This document shows, one piece after another, positions 42,019-47,557 of a DNA stretch of 47,557 bases. This DNA comes from a bacterium. GTDB taxonomy: Bacteria > Krumholzibacteriota > Krumholzibacteriia > LZORAL124-64-63. Below the pieces are notes generated by a model, which ran no database searches, was not told the origin of the DNA, and saw only the letters and a list, made by a program, of their open reading frames with translations. The DNA lies in the NCBI GenBank assembly GCA_018829565.1, contig JAHJTW010000147.1, forward strand, positions 1 to 47,557. Direction: 5' to 3'. The position numbers and the translations under genes were made by a program. Position 1 is the stretch's first letter, and each line of letters opens with the position of its first letter.

Positions 42019-42873
42019 TCAGGCTCCGGCCTTCTCGGGCTTGCGGGCCCGCACCTTGACGCTGGAGACCTTGCCGACCAGCTGCTCCGCCCAGCGGCAG
42101 GCCTGGGCCGGATCCACGCCGCCTCCGCCGCAGCACCCATCCGCATCGTCCTTCAACTCCGAGCCGATGAACATCTCGAGCTGCGCCGTGTCGTAGACCA
42201 GCCGGTCGACGGTCTCGACGTCCACCAGGCCGGCAGCCCGCAAGCCCGCGGCATATTCCTGCTCGCTGACCGCGCCCGCCAGGCACGACGAGTAGAGGTG
42301 ACGGTTGGCGGCGATCTCCGGCGGGATGTCGTCGGCCACGATGTCCGAGACGAGCATGGTCCCTCCCGGCCGCAGGACACGGGCGATCTCCGCGAACACC
42401 CTGGCCTTCTCCGGGGAGAGGTTGATCACGCAGTTGGAGATGACCCAGTCCACCGAAGCATCGGCCACCGGCAGGTCCTCGATGATCCCCTTGCGCACCT
42501 CGACGTTGGCCAGTCCGGCGGCCGCGACGTTCTCGTTGGCCTTGGCGATCATCTCGTCGGTCATGTCCACGCCGATGGCCCGGCCCGCGGGACCCACCCT
42601 CTTGGCGGCCAGCAACAGGTCGATGCCGGCCCCCGAACCCAGGTCGAGGACCACCTGGCCCGGCTGCACCATGGAGAAAGCCAGGGGATTGCCGCAGCCG
42701 AAGGAATTGACCACGGCCTCGGCCGGCAGCACGGCGAAGTCCTCGTCGGTGTAGCCGGCGATCCTGGCCACGACCCCCTTGGGCACGGGCTCTCCGCAGC
42801 AACCCGTCCCGCTGGTGACTGCTCTGGCGTAATCGGCTGACACGTCTCGTCTTGTGGTACTGGGATCCGACAT
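42019..42873 (-). CDS. arsM: Arsenite S-adenosylmethionine methyltransferase
   Basis: The 284-residue protein starts at 42873 with GGAGG six bases upstream. Its SAM site is VVLDLGSGAGIDLLLAAKRVG. Arsenite-binding cysteines typical of ArsM are present: C60 (NSFGCGNPLAF), C148 (VISNCVINLSPEK) and C197 (SSCLAGAVS), plus a vicinal pair C25-C26 (GTGCCGEP). It methylates arsenite to mono-, di- and trimethyl arsenicals. A CCGGGG cluster near residue 250 is an extra cysteine patch. First gene of its operon. Confidence 0.94.
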   Translation of the reverse strand: MSDPSTTRRDVSADYARAVTSGTGCCGEPVPKGVVARIAGYTDEDFAVLPAEAVVNSFGCGNPLAFSMVQPGQVVLDLGSGAGIDLLLAAKRVGPAGRAIGVDMTDEMIAKANENVAAAGLANVEVRKGIIEDLPVADASVDWVISNCVINLSPEKARVFAEIARVLRPGGTMLVSDIVADDIPPEIAANRHLYSSCLAGAVSEQEYAAGLRAAGLVDVETVDRLVYDTAQLEMFIGSELKDDADGCCGGGGVDPAQACRWAEQLVGKVSSVKVRARKPEKAGA

Positions 42874-42910
42874 GGGAGACCTCCTCGGGTTCGGCATTCC
42901 ACGACACTAT

Positions 42911-42954
42911 TTCGTCAGTTGGCGAATTATAATAATGAAAGAGCGGTTCCGCAA
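42911..42954 (-). promoter_or_regulatory. arsM operon promoter with ArsR-type operator
   Basis: On the minus strand TTGCGG (42949-42954) and a perfect TATAAT (42926-42931) are 17 bp apart. Directly downstream, touching the -10, is TTCGTCAGTTGGCGAA (42911-42926), an inverted repeat with 6 of 7 arm pairs, well placed for ArsR2. The arsM start is about 40 bases on. Confidence 0.65.
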
Positions 42955-43371
42955 GGCCGGGTCCTGTCCCAGGTCAAAACCCCATCTGCGCCGAAAAGGG
43001 CGTTATCTTGGCTCGGTCGCCTTCTTATTTTCTGATAATGGTATCCAAAATCACCCCCCAGGGGACCTCCATCCCCGGAAACAGCCTTCAATCCTGGTTT
43101 CCCGTGCGGTTTTGGAATTTCTGGGTAGACCGATCCTCCTTCTCGGGCGCCGGCAGCCGGGGGTTCTCCGTCAGGCTGCGTCCCTTGAGTACCGGCTGTG
43201 CAGTCCGCCGACCATCGGTCTTCCCTTCACGGGTCCCGGTTCGAGTGGTTCGACCGGTAGATGTCTTTGGGGGGCGGGACAAAGGGAAAACCGATTGATC
43301 TTGGACAGCAGTGCGGCCCTTCCCATCCGGTCTTGCGCCCCTGGCGGCCCGGAGGTATGGTCGCCCGCACA
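42955..43371 (+). other. Structured-looking region between the arsM promoter and the fluoride riboswitch
   Basis: About 415 bases with no convincing gene; weak frames have no ribosome site or family pattern. Several inverted repeats are present, for example GCAGCC with GGCTGC around 43158-43185 and CCGGTTCGA (43236-43244) with TCGACCGG (43250-43257). TTGGCT near 43006 and GATAAT near 43036 are too far apart for a clean promoter. It may be a leader, a small RNA, or non-functional. Confidence 0.3.
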
Positions 43372-43420
43372 GGCGATGGAGTTCGCCTTCGACCGCCCTC
43401 TTGGGCTGATGAATCCTGCC
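43372..43420 (+). ncRNA. Fluoride riboswitch (crcB motif)
   Basis: GGCGATGGAGTTCGCC (43372-43387) is the conserved 5' half of the crcB motif. It is followed by ACCGCCC, the tetraloop stem GCCC-TCTT-GGGC and the conserved TGATGAATCCTGCC, whose AATCC can form the pseudoknot with the GGAGTT loop. A GC-rich stem (GGCGGGG near 43424 with CCCCTCCCGCC) lies just after it and could be the expression platform ahead of the crcB start, 65 bases on. Fluoride binding should turn on crcB. Confidence 0.9.
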
Positions 43421-43484
43421 TCAGGGCGGGGAACTATTCAGGCTGTCCCCTCCCGCCGGACCCTTGCCCCCACCAGGGAGCGTC

Positions 43485-43871
43485 ATGCGCCAGTTCCTGC
43501 TCGTTTCCCTCGGAGGCTTCGTCGGCACCGCCCTGCGTTACGGCCTGGGGGGCCTGGTGTCCCGCACGAAGGCGGGCGCCGCCTTCCCCCTGGCCACCTT
43601 CGCCGTCAATCTGCTGGGATGCCTTCTCATCGGGGCGCTTGCCGCCCTCGCCGAGACCCGGGGCATCCTGTCCGGCACGAGCCGCGCCGTGATCTTCATC
43701 GGCGTGCTCGGCGGCTTCACGACCTTCTCGTCCTTCGGGTACGAGACCCTGCAGCTGGCCAGGGGCGGCCAGCATCTGGCGGCCGCCTCCTTCGTCCTCA
43801 TGCAGATCATGATCTGTCTTCCGGCCGTATGGCTGGGGGACGTCGCCGTTCGCGCCCTCTGGGGGAGGTAA
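43485..43871 (+). CDS. crcB: Fluoride exporter CrcB (Fluc)
   Basis: The 128-residue protein has four helices and the Fluc signatures GGFVGTALRYGLGG, FPLATFAVNLLGCLLIG and GVLGGFTTFSSFGYE. It works as a double-barrelled dimer, letting F- out of the cytoplasm. The ATG at 43485 has AGGGAG four bases upstream. It sits under a fluoride riboswitch and is followed five bases later by the DUF190 gene. Confidence 0.96.
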   Translation: MRQFLLVSLGGFVGTALRYGLGGLVSRTKAGAAFPLATFAVNLLGCLLIGALAALAETRGILSGTSRAVIFIGVLGGFTTFSSFGYETLQLARGGQHLAAASFVLMQIMICLPAVWLGDVAVRALWGR

Positions 43872-43876
43872 CCGTG

Positions 43877-44233
43877 ATGCTGCCCGAAGAAGGATGCCTG
43901 CTGCGGATCTTCATCGGCGAGAACGACCGCCACGACGGCCGGCCTCTGCACGAATGGCTGGTGCGGCAGGCGCGCGAACAGGGCCTGGCCGGGGCGACCG
44001 TCCTGCGGGGCATCCAGGGCTTCGGCGCGCACAGCCGCCTCCACGCGGCAAAGATCATGCGCCTGTCGACCGACCTGCCCATCATCGTCGAGATCGTCGA
44101 CACCACCGAGAAGATCGAATCGTTCCTGCCGCTGGTCGACCGGAACGTCAGGGAAGGGCTGGCCACAGTAGAGAAGGTCAGGATCCGCCTGTACCGGCAC
44201 GGGGATCGGACCGATCCGGAAGAGACCCCCTGA
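43877..44233 (+). CDS. DUF190 family protein
   Basis: The 118-residue protein begins MLPEEGCLLRIFIGENDRHD, and contains the family core LVRQAREQGLAGATVLRGIQGFG and LPIIVEIVDTTEKIESFLPL. DUF190 proteins are PII-like small proteins often found beside crcB; their biochemical role is not established. GGAGG upstream could serve either a GTG at 43874 or the ATG at 43877. It is the second gene of the fluoride-responsive unit. Confidence 0.9.
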   Translation: MLPEEGCLLRIFIGENDRHDGRPLHEWLVRQAREQGLAGATVLRGIQGFGAHSRLHAAKIMRLSTDLPIIVEIVDTTEKIESFLPLVDRNVREGLATVEKVRIRLYRHGDRTDPEETP

Positions 44234-44374
44234 GGACATGGTTCCGCAGCCTGGGAGCGCCTTTCCTCGGGCCCGCCTTTTTCCCTCCAGAATATCCGTG
44301 AAGGAATCCCGCGTTCGAGCGTCTACCCCGGCAGGAGCCCCGCGCAGCGGACCACAGCGGAGAGAAGGCGAAGC

Positions 44375-44887
44375 ATGACCGTCCAGCGGATGACCGATCT
44401 TTACCTGGACGGCGTGTTCCGCTTCCTGCTCTCGCTGGTCCGCGATCCCGAGACGGCGGCCGACCTGGCCCAGGAGACCTTCCTGCGCCTGCACCGGTCC
44501 GACCGTCTCGGCGGTCCGCCGAGCGAAGCCTACGTCCTGGCCACGGCCCGCAACACCGCCGTTTCCTGGTTCCGCCGCCGGGATCTGGAACGCAGGCACG
44601 TGGACGTGGTCGCGCCCGAGGATCTCGATCCTCGCGGCGCAGCGTCCGGGAACCCGACTCCCGACCGGGACCTCGAACGCCGGGAGCTGGGCGCCGCCCT
44701 GGAGGTGGCCCTGGCCGGTCTGCCCGAGGAACTGCGCTCGGTGTTCCATCTCTCGGAGGTCGAGGGGCTCCGTTACGAACAGATCGCCGAGGTGGTCGGT
44801 TGCCCGACGGGAACCGTCGCCTCGCGCAAGCACCTCGCGGTGCGCAGGCTCCGCGAACATCTGAAGAGGTCCGGCCATGCGCTGTGA
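44375..44887 (+). CDS. ECF RNA polymerase sigma factor
   Basis: The 170-residue protein has region 2 at about 8-75 (YLDGVFRFLLSLVRDPETAA, DLAQETFLRLHRSD) and region 4 at about 112-165 (LPEELRSVFHLSEVEGLRYE, QIAEVVGCPTGTVASRKHLA). The length is that of a minimal ECF sigma. An anti-sigma gene overlaps its end by 11 bases. The signal it answers to is unknown; no clear auto-regulated promoter was found. Confidence 0.93.
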   Translation: MTVQRMTDLYLDGVFRFLLSLVRDPETAADLAQETFLRLHRSDRLGGPPSEAYVLATARNTAVSWFRRRDLERRHVDVVAPEDLDPRGAASGNPTPDRDLERRELGAALEVALAGLPEELRSVFHLSEVEGLRYEQIAEVVGCPTGTVASRKHLAVRRLREHLKRSGHAL

Positions 44888-45359
44888 ACGCATCGAGACC
44901 CTGCTGGATGCTTACGTCGACCGTGAAACGTCCGCCGAGGAGACCGCGGCCCTGGAAACCCACCTGCAGGAATGCCCCGCGTGCCGCCGGGAGCTGGAGA
45001 GCCGCCGCGAACTGCGCCGCCTCTTCAGCGGCCGGCCCCAGGTGACGGCGCCGGCGGGTTTGCAGGACCGCATCGTCGCGGCCGTGTCCGAAAGCGAGGA
45101 TGGCGACCGCACGGAGCGCCGGGGGGTGAACCCTGCTTCCCTCCGGTGGCGCCGCGCCCGGTGGCCTCTTGCCCTCGCCGCCGCGGCCACCCTGGCCTTC
45201 GCCGTGGTGCTCCCCTCCCTCCGGACGCAGGAGGGCGGGGACGCTTCCGCCCCTCCCTTCACCACCCCCGCGCGGGTGGTCGTCCCCCGGTACGGGGAGA
45301 AGGCGGGGCAGGACACGCCCGTCAAGTTCGGCGGAATCGATCTGGGCCGGAACTCATGA
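44877..45359 (+). CDS. Zinc-finger anti-sigma factor
   Basis: The 160-residue protein begins with the ZAS (zf-HC2) domain: H29, C33 and C36 in THLQECPACRRELE. One membrane helix follows (about 96-115, PLALAAAATLAFAVVLPS), and the periplasmic tail is short. It would hold the ECF sigma at the membrane until a signal releases it. It overlaps the sigma gene and also the next in-frame ATG, giving a three-gene unit. Confidence 0.92.
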   Translation: MRCERIETLLDAYVDRETSAEETAALETHLQECPACRRELESRRELRRLFSGRPQVTAPAGLQDRIVAAVSESEDGDRTERRGVNPASLRWRRARWPLALAAAATLAFAVVLPSLRTQEGGDASAPPFTTPARVVVPRYGEKAGQDTPVKFGGIDLGRNS

Positions 45360-45370
45360 AGGAGACCGTG

Positions 45371-46174
45371 ATGAAGACGAAGAATGCGATGCTGCCGGCG
45401 CTGACCCTGGCGCTGGTCCTGAACCTGGCGGGAACCACACTGATCGCCGCAGCCCCCGCCGCCGAACCGGAGCCCCAGGAGATCGAACTGCGCGACGGGA
45501 AGACCCTGCACGGGGTCATCCGGCAGATCCGCTCCAGCCTCTACCTGGTGCAGACCGACCAGGAACTCTACGAGCTGTCGGCCGAGGAGATCGCTTCGGT
45601 AGGGGGACAGCCCGGCGTCCCGCCGCAGGAGAACGTGACTCCCTTGTTCCCCACCATGCACCGGGTCGTGCTGCGCACCGACGGCGTGGAGGAGTTGTGG
45701 ACCGCCGAGGAGATCACCAACGAACACGACCAGATCCTGACCTACGCCATGTTCGGAGCCAAGGAGCGCGAGCTGCCCTCCATGCGCACCATGCAGGCCT
45801 TCGACCAGTTCGGGAACAGTCTGAACGTCCGCATCGAACCGCGGGCGGGCACCGACCTGTACAACGTGTTCATCGACTTCGTGGTGCCCATCCTGCCGGG
45901 CGAGACCATGCGGGGTTCGCTGCGCATGGAGTACCCCGGCGACATCGTCTGCAAGGACGGGAAGTGCGTGAACAGTTTCTGGGGCGACTTCCCCGAGGAC
46001 CGGCTGCTCACCCGCCGGGTGGAACTGCCGGTGGGCGCCAAGCTCCTGAAGGTCGAGCCCGAGCCGAACCTGACCTACGAGCACCTGGGCCAGACGGTGG
46101 TCGTCTGGCGGCGGTACTATCCGGCAAGGACCGGCTTCCCCCTGGTCGTGGAGTACGAGCCGGCCCGGGACTGA
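45371..46174 (+). CDS. Secreted protein co-transcribed with the ECF sigma/anti-sigma pair, unknown
   Basis: The 267-residue protein starts at 45371, with AGGAG six bases upstream; an in-frame ATG at 45356 overlaps the anti-sigma stop. It has a signal peptide (LPALTLALVLNLAGTTLIAA). An N-terminal small beta-barrel-like segment reads IELRDGKTLHGVIRQIRSSL, followed by a beta-rich body (AFDQFGNSLNVRIEPRAG, VGAKLLKVEPEPNLTYEHLG). No catalytic motif is visible. Co-occurrence with the sigma unit suggests it is an envelope component whose state the sigma system monitors or controls. Confidence 0.7.
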   Translation: MKTKNAMLPALTLALVLNLAGTTLIAAAPAAEPEPQEIELRDGKTLHGVIRQIRSSLYLVQTDQELYELSAEEIASVGGQPGVPPQENVTPLFPTMHRVVLRTDGVEELWTAEEITNEHDQILTYAMFGAKERELPSMRTMQAFDQFGNSLNVRIEPRAGTDLYNVFIDFVVPILPGETMRGSLRMEYPGDIVCKDGKCVNSFWGDFPEDRLLTRRVELPVGAKLLKVEPEPNLTYEHLGQTVVVWRRYYPARTGFPLVVEYEPARD

Positions 46175-46197
46175 GCGGCCCATTCGAAATCCGCGAA

Positions 46198-46233
46198 CCG
46201 CCGGGGGCCTCGGGTTCCCGGCGGCCCCTTTCC
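46198..46233 (+). terminator. Terminator-like hairpin after the sigma operon
   Basis: CCGCCGGG (46198-46205) and CCCGGCGG (46217-46224) form a perfect 8-bp stem with an 11-base loop, 23 bases past the stop, followed by CCCCTTTCC, a weak pyrimidine tail. Confidence 0.65.
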
Positions 46234-46469
46234 CCTCTTCCCCGCGCCCAAAACCTGTGAACATTCACCACAATTCGTAGGTGCTGTGGTGATCCGGCAC
46301 ACATCGAGAACGCTCGTCCCCAGGATGCCTGTTCTTCTATGATCTTATGAAATATACACTTGTGTAGTCGATGCCGACATCATCCTCCTCCCCTCCCCCT
46401 GGTACGCTCCGTGCCTGATTCCTTTCGAAACCGACAACCGGAAACCCGACTCGACGAAAGGAACACGAC
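46234..46469. other. Intergenic region before the barrel protein, with two dyads
   Basis: No gene was found. TCACCAC (46265-46271) pairs with GTGGTGA (46286-46292), and further on, TACAC and GTGTA form a dyad around TT at about 46358. The bases around 46335-46370 are AT-rich, the likely promoter of the following gene, but no clear -35/-10 pair stands out. Confidence 0.35.
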
Positions 46470-47096
46470 ATGAAACTCTCCAAGCGCTCCACCATGAAGA
46501 AGGTCCCCCTGACCCTGGCCGCTCTGACCCTCGCCACCACGCTCCTCGCCGCCTCGGCCGTCCTGGCCGGCGAGACCGGCCGCAGCTGCGACGAGCGCGG
46601 CATGTTCATCGGACTGAACGCGGGCTTCGGCGGCAGCGCGCTCGATTACCGGGAAGGCACGAAGTCGATCTCCGAGGAAGCGCTGGGCGGCGCCCTGGGC
46701 GGCCTCCGCTTCGGCTACGCCTTCAACGACCGCCTGGCCTTGAGCCTGGAGATGATCGGATTCGGCCGCACCGAGGACGACGACGATGACGACTGGTCGC
46801 TCGGAGCCGGCCTGGTGGCCCTCACCTGGCACCCGCGGGGGAGCGGTTTCTTCATCCGCGGCGGCTTCGGCGCCGGCGGCGGCGACTTCATCGACCCCGA
46901 CACCGACGAGCTGATCACCATCCGGAACCGGGCCGCCTTCCTGTTCGGCGTGGGCTACGACTGGCGGCTGAGCGACGGATTCTCGCTGGGCCTCGCGTCC
47001 GACGCCTTCGGGATGAGCGCCGGCCGCGCCACGGGACACGAGGAGGACGCCGTGGGCGCCGCCGGCCTGACCATCCAGTGCACCTGGCGCCTGTAG
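46470..47096 (+). CDS. Small outer membrane beta-barrel protein
   Basis: The 208-residue protein starts at 46470, with AAAGGA seven bases upstream, and has a signal peptide (LTLATTLLAASAVLAGET). The mature part alternates polar and hydrophobic residues as in an eight-stranded OmpA-like barrel (MFIGLNAGFGGSALDYREG, GGLRFGYAFNDRLALSLEM, AAFLFGVGYDWRLSDGFSLG) and ends in a strand with terminal aromatic/hydrophobic residues (LTIQCTWRL). An acidic loop of six aspartates (EDDDDDDW) is exposed between strands. No specific function can be assigned. Confidence 0.85.
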   Translation: MKLSKRSTMKKVPLTLAALTLATTLLAASAVLAGETGRSCDERGMFIGLNAGFGGSALDYREGTKSISEEALGGALGGLRFGYAFNDRLALSLEMIGFGRTEDDDDDDWSLGAGLVALTWHPRGSGFFIRGGFGAGGGDFIDPDTDELITIRNRAAFLFGVGYDWRLSDGFSLGLASDAFGMSAGRATGHEEDAVGAAGLTIQCTWRL

Positions 47097-47157
47097 GAAA
47101 TCGGTCGGAGGCGGATCCGCGGTTGTGCCCGGCGCCCTCCAGGGAACATAATGAGCC

Positions 47158-47557
47158 ATGGGAACGGACCACATGAACGAACGGACAGCATCACCCCGCC
47201 AGACGGGCGCCACACCGCAGCCGGGCCGGAGGAACACGGGGTTCTTCCGGCCCGGCGGCCGTGTGCGGCTGTGTCTGACCCTGCTGTTGCTCCTCTGCGC
47301 CCCCCCAGGTGCCTCCCCGGCTTCCACCGCTGCCGCCGACACCGTGGCCGTCGCCGACAACCCGTCCCGCACCCTGCGGCTGGCCGGAGTCGAACTCGAA
47401 GGCGCGACGCGCACTCCCCTGGCCACGGTCTACCGCTACCTGCCGCTTCGCCCGGGCCAGACCATCGACCAACCCGCACTGGTGGAGGCCGTCGAGCGGT
47501 TGCGGGCCGGAGGGCTGTTCCGCTCGGTCGCGTTCTACACCCGCCCCGGCGCCGAGC
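47158..47557 (+). CDS. POTRA-domain (BamA/TamA-like) protein, 3' truncated by window edge
   Basis: The frame is open to the right edge. After a signal-type helix (RVRLCLTLLLLLCAPPGA) it reads LRLAGVELEGATRTPLATVY, RYLPLRPGQTIDQPALVEAV and RLRAGGLFRSVAFYTRPG. This is a POTRA domain as found at the start of Omp85 proteins. The rest, presumably a 16-strand barrel, lies outside. The start could be 47158 or 47173; an ATG at 47151 with a better ribosome site is in another frame and opens only an arginine-rich frame. Confidence 0.78.
   Translation, partial: MGTDHMNERTASPRQTGATPQPGRRNTGFFRPGGRVRLCLTLLLLLCAPPGASPASTAAADTVAVADNPSRTLRLAGVELEGATRTPLATVYRYLPLRPGQTIDQPALVEAVERLRAGGLFRSVAFYTRPGAE

Noticed and set aside
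43100-43260. tRNA-like segment with GGTTCGAGT
   Set aside because: The T-arm-like string is not in a cloverleaf: no acceptor stem, anticodon arm or correct spacing could be built.
43008-43298. 96-codon plus-strand frame between arsM and crcB
   Set aside because: No ribosome site, no hydrophobic pattern or family resemblance; amino acid mix is typical of non-coding GC-rich DNA.
47151-47557. ATG at 47151 with a good AGGGA site
   Set aside because: Its frame gives arginine/proline-rich nonsense, whereas the frame of 47158/47173 gives a signal helix and POTRA domain.

Overview
The window is high-GC DNA with short intergenic gaps. It holds about 45 protein genes and no rRNA, tRNA, CRISPR array or insertion sequence that I can see. 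Three secreted proteins (3845-6742, 20198-21391, 21571-23469) end in the same FlgD-like sorting module (an NPFNPRT / NPFNART / NPFNPMT segment, then a DVAGR or DLGGR strand and a final YxYRL/YxFRL strand). That module, with the mix of secreted propellers, PD40 proteins and patatin-type outer membrane proteins, suggests an uncultured Gram-negative lineage of the FCB type (Krumholzibacteriota / Eisenbacteria / Latescibacterota-like). The phylum is inference; the module and outer membrane proteins are read from the sequence.

Layout. 1-6742: a truncated two-component propeller sensor, a fused chorismate mutase/prephenate dehydrogenase and a large secreted lysyl-endopeptidase-like protease. 7016-12603: a TrhA/hemolysin III membrane protein, a translationally coupled pair (secreted DUF4350-like protein with a TonB C-terminal-like end, then gamma-glutamyltransferase), a broken small HTH gene, a PD40 propeller protein and a small membrane protein. 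12778-19161: an NSS sodium symporter with an overlapping 40-residue accessory protein, a lipocalin, a signal-less TonB C-terminal protein, a di-heme peroxidase, a cupin and a B12-type radical SAM enzyme. 19285-24162: secreted proteins including a GH16 glucanase with Ig, CBM6 and sorting domains, a fold-back element with 20-bp inverted ends, and a small membrane protein. 24306-36216: a PlpD-type patatin autotransporter, a fasciclin protein, a secreted transglutaminase, an S9 peptidase, a Ser/Thr kinase with TPR-like repeats, a DUF1566 lipoprotein, a GcvR-like ACT protein and a membrane protein.

36375-42954 is an arsenic island, all on the minus strand, in two operons. The upstream operon reads arsM, arsR, arsC, acr3 (methylation, sensing, arsenate reduction, arsenite efflux). 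The downstream one reads arsR, an ArsP/DUF318 permease, an ArsE-like mini-thioredoxin, a membrane-anchored thioredoxin, an ArsG-like CcdA protein and an ArsF-like CxxC protein, the set linked to aromatic arsenicals. Both operons have a readable promoter with an inverted repeat that could bind ArsR. A 14-codon stump of a second arsC overlaps the acr3 stop codon.

43372-44233 holds a fluoride riboswitch followed by crcB (fluoride exporter) and a DUF190 gene. 44375-46174 is an ECF sigma factor, its zinc-finger anti-sigma factor and a secreted protein in overlapping frames. 46470-47096 encodes a small outer membrane barrel, and a POTRA-domain protein runs off the right end.
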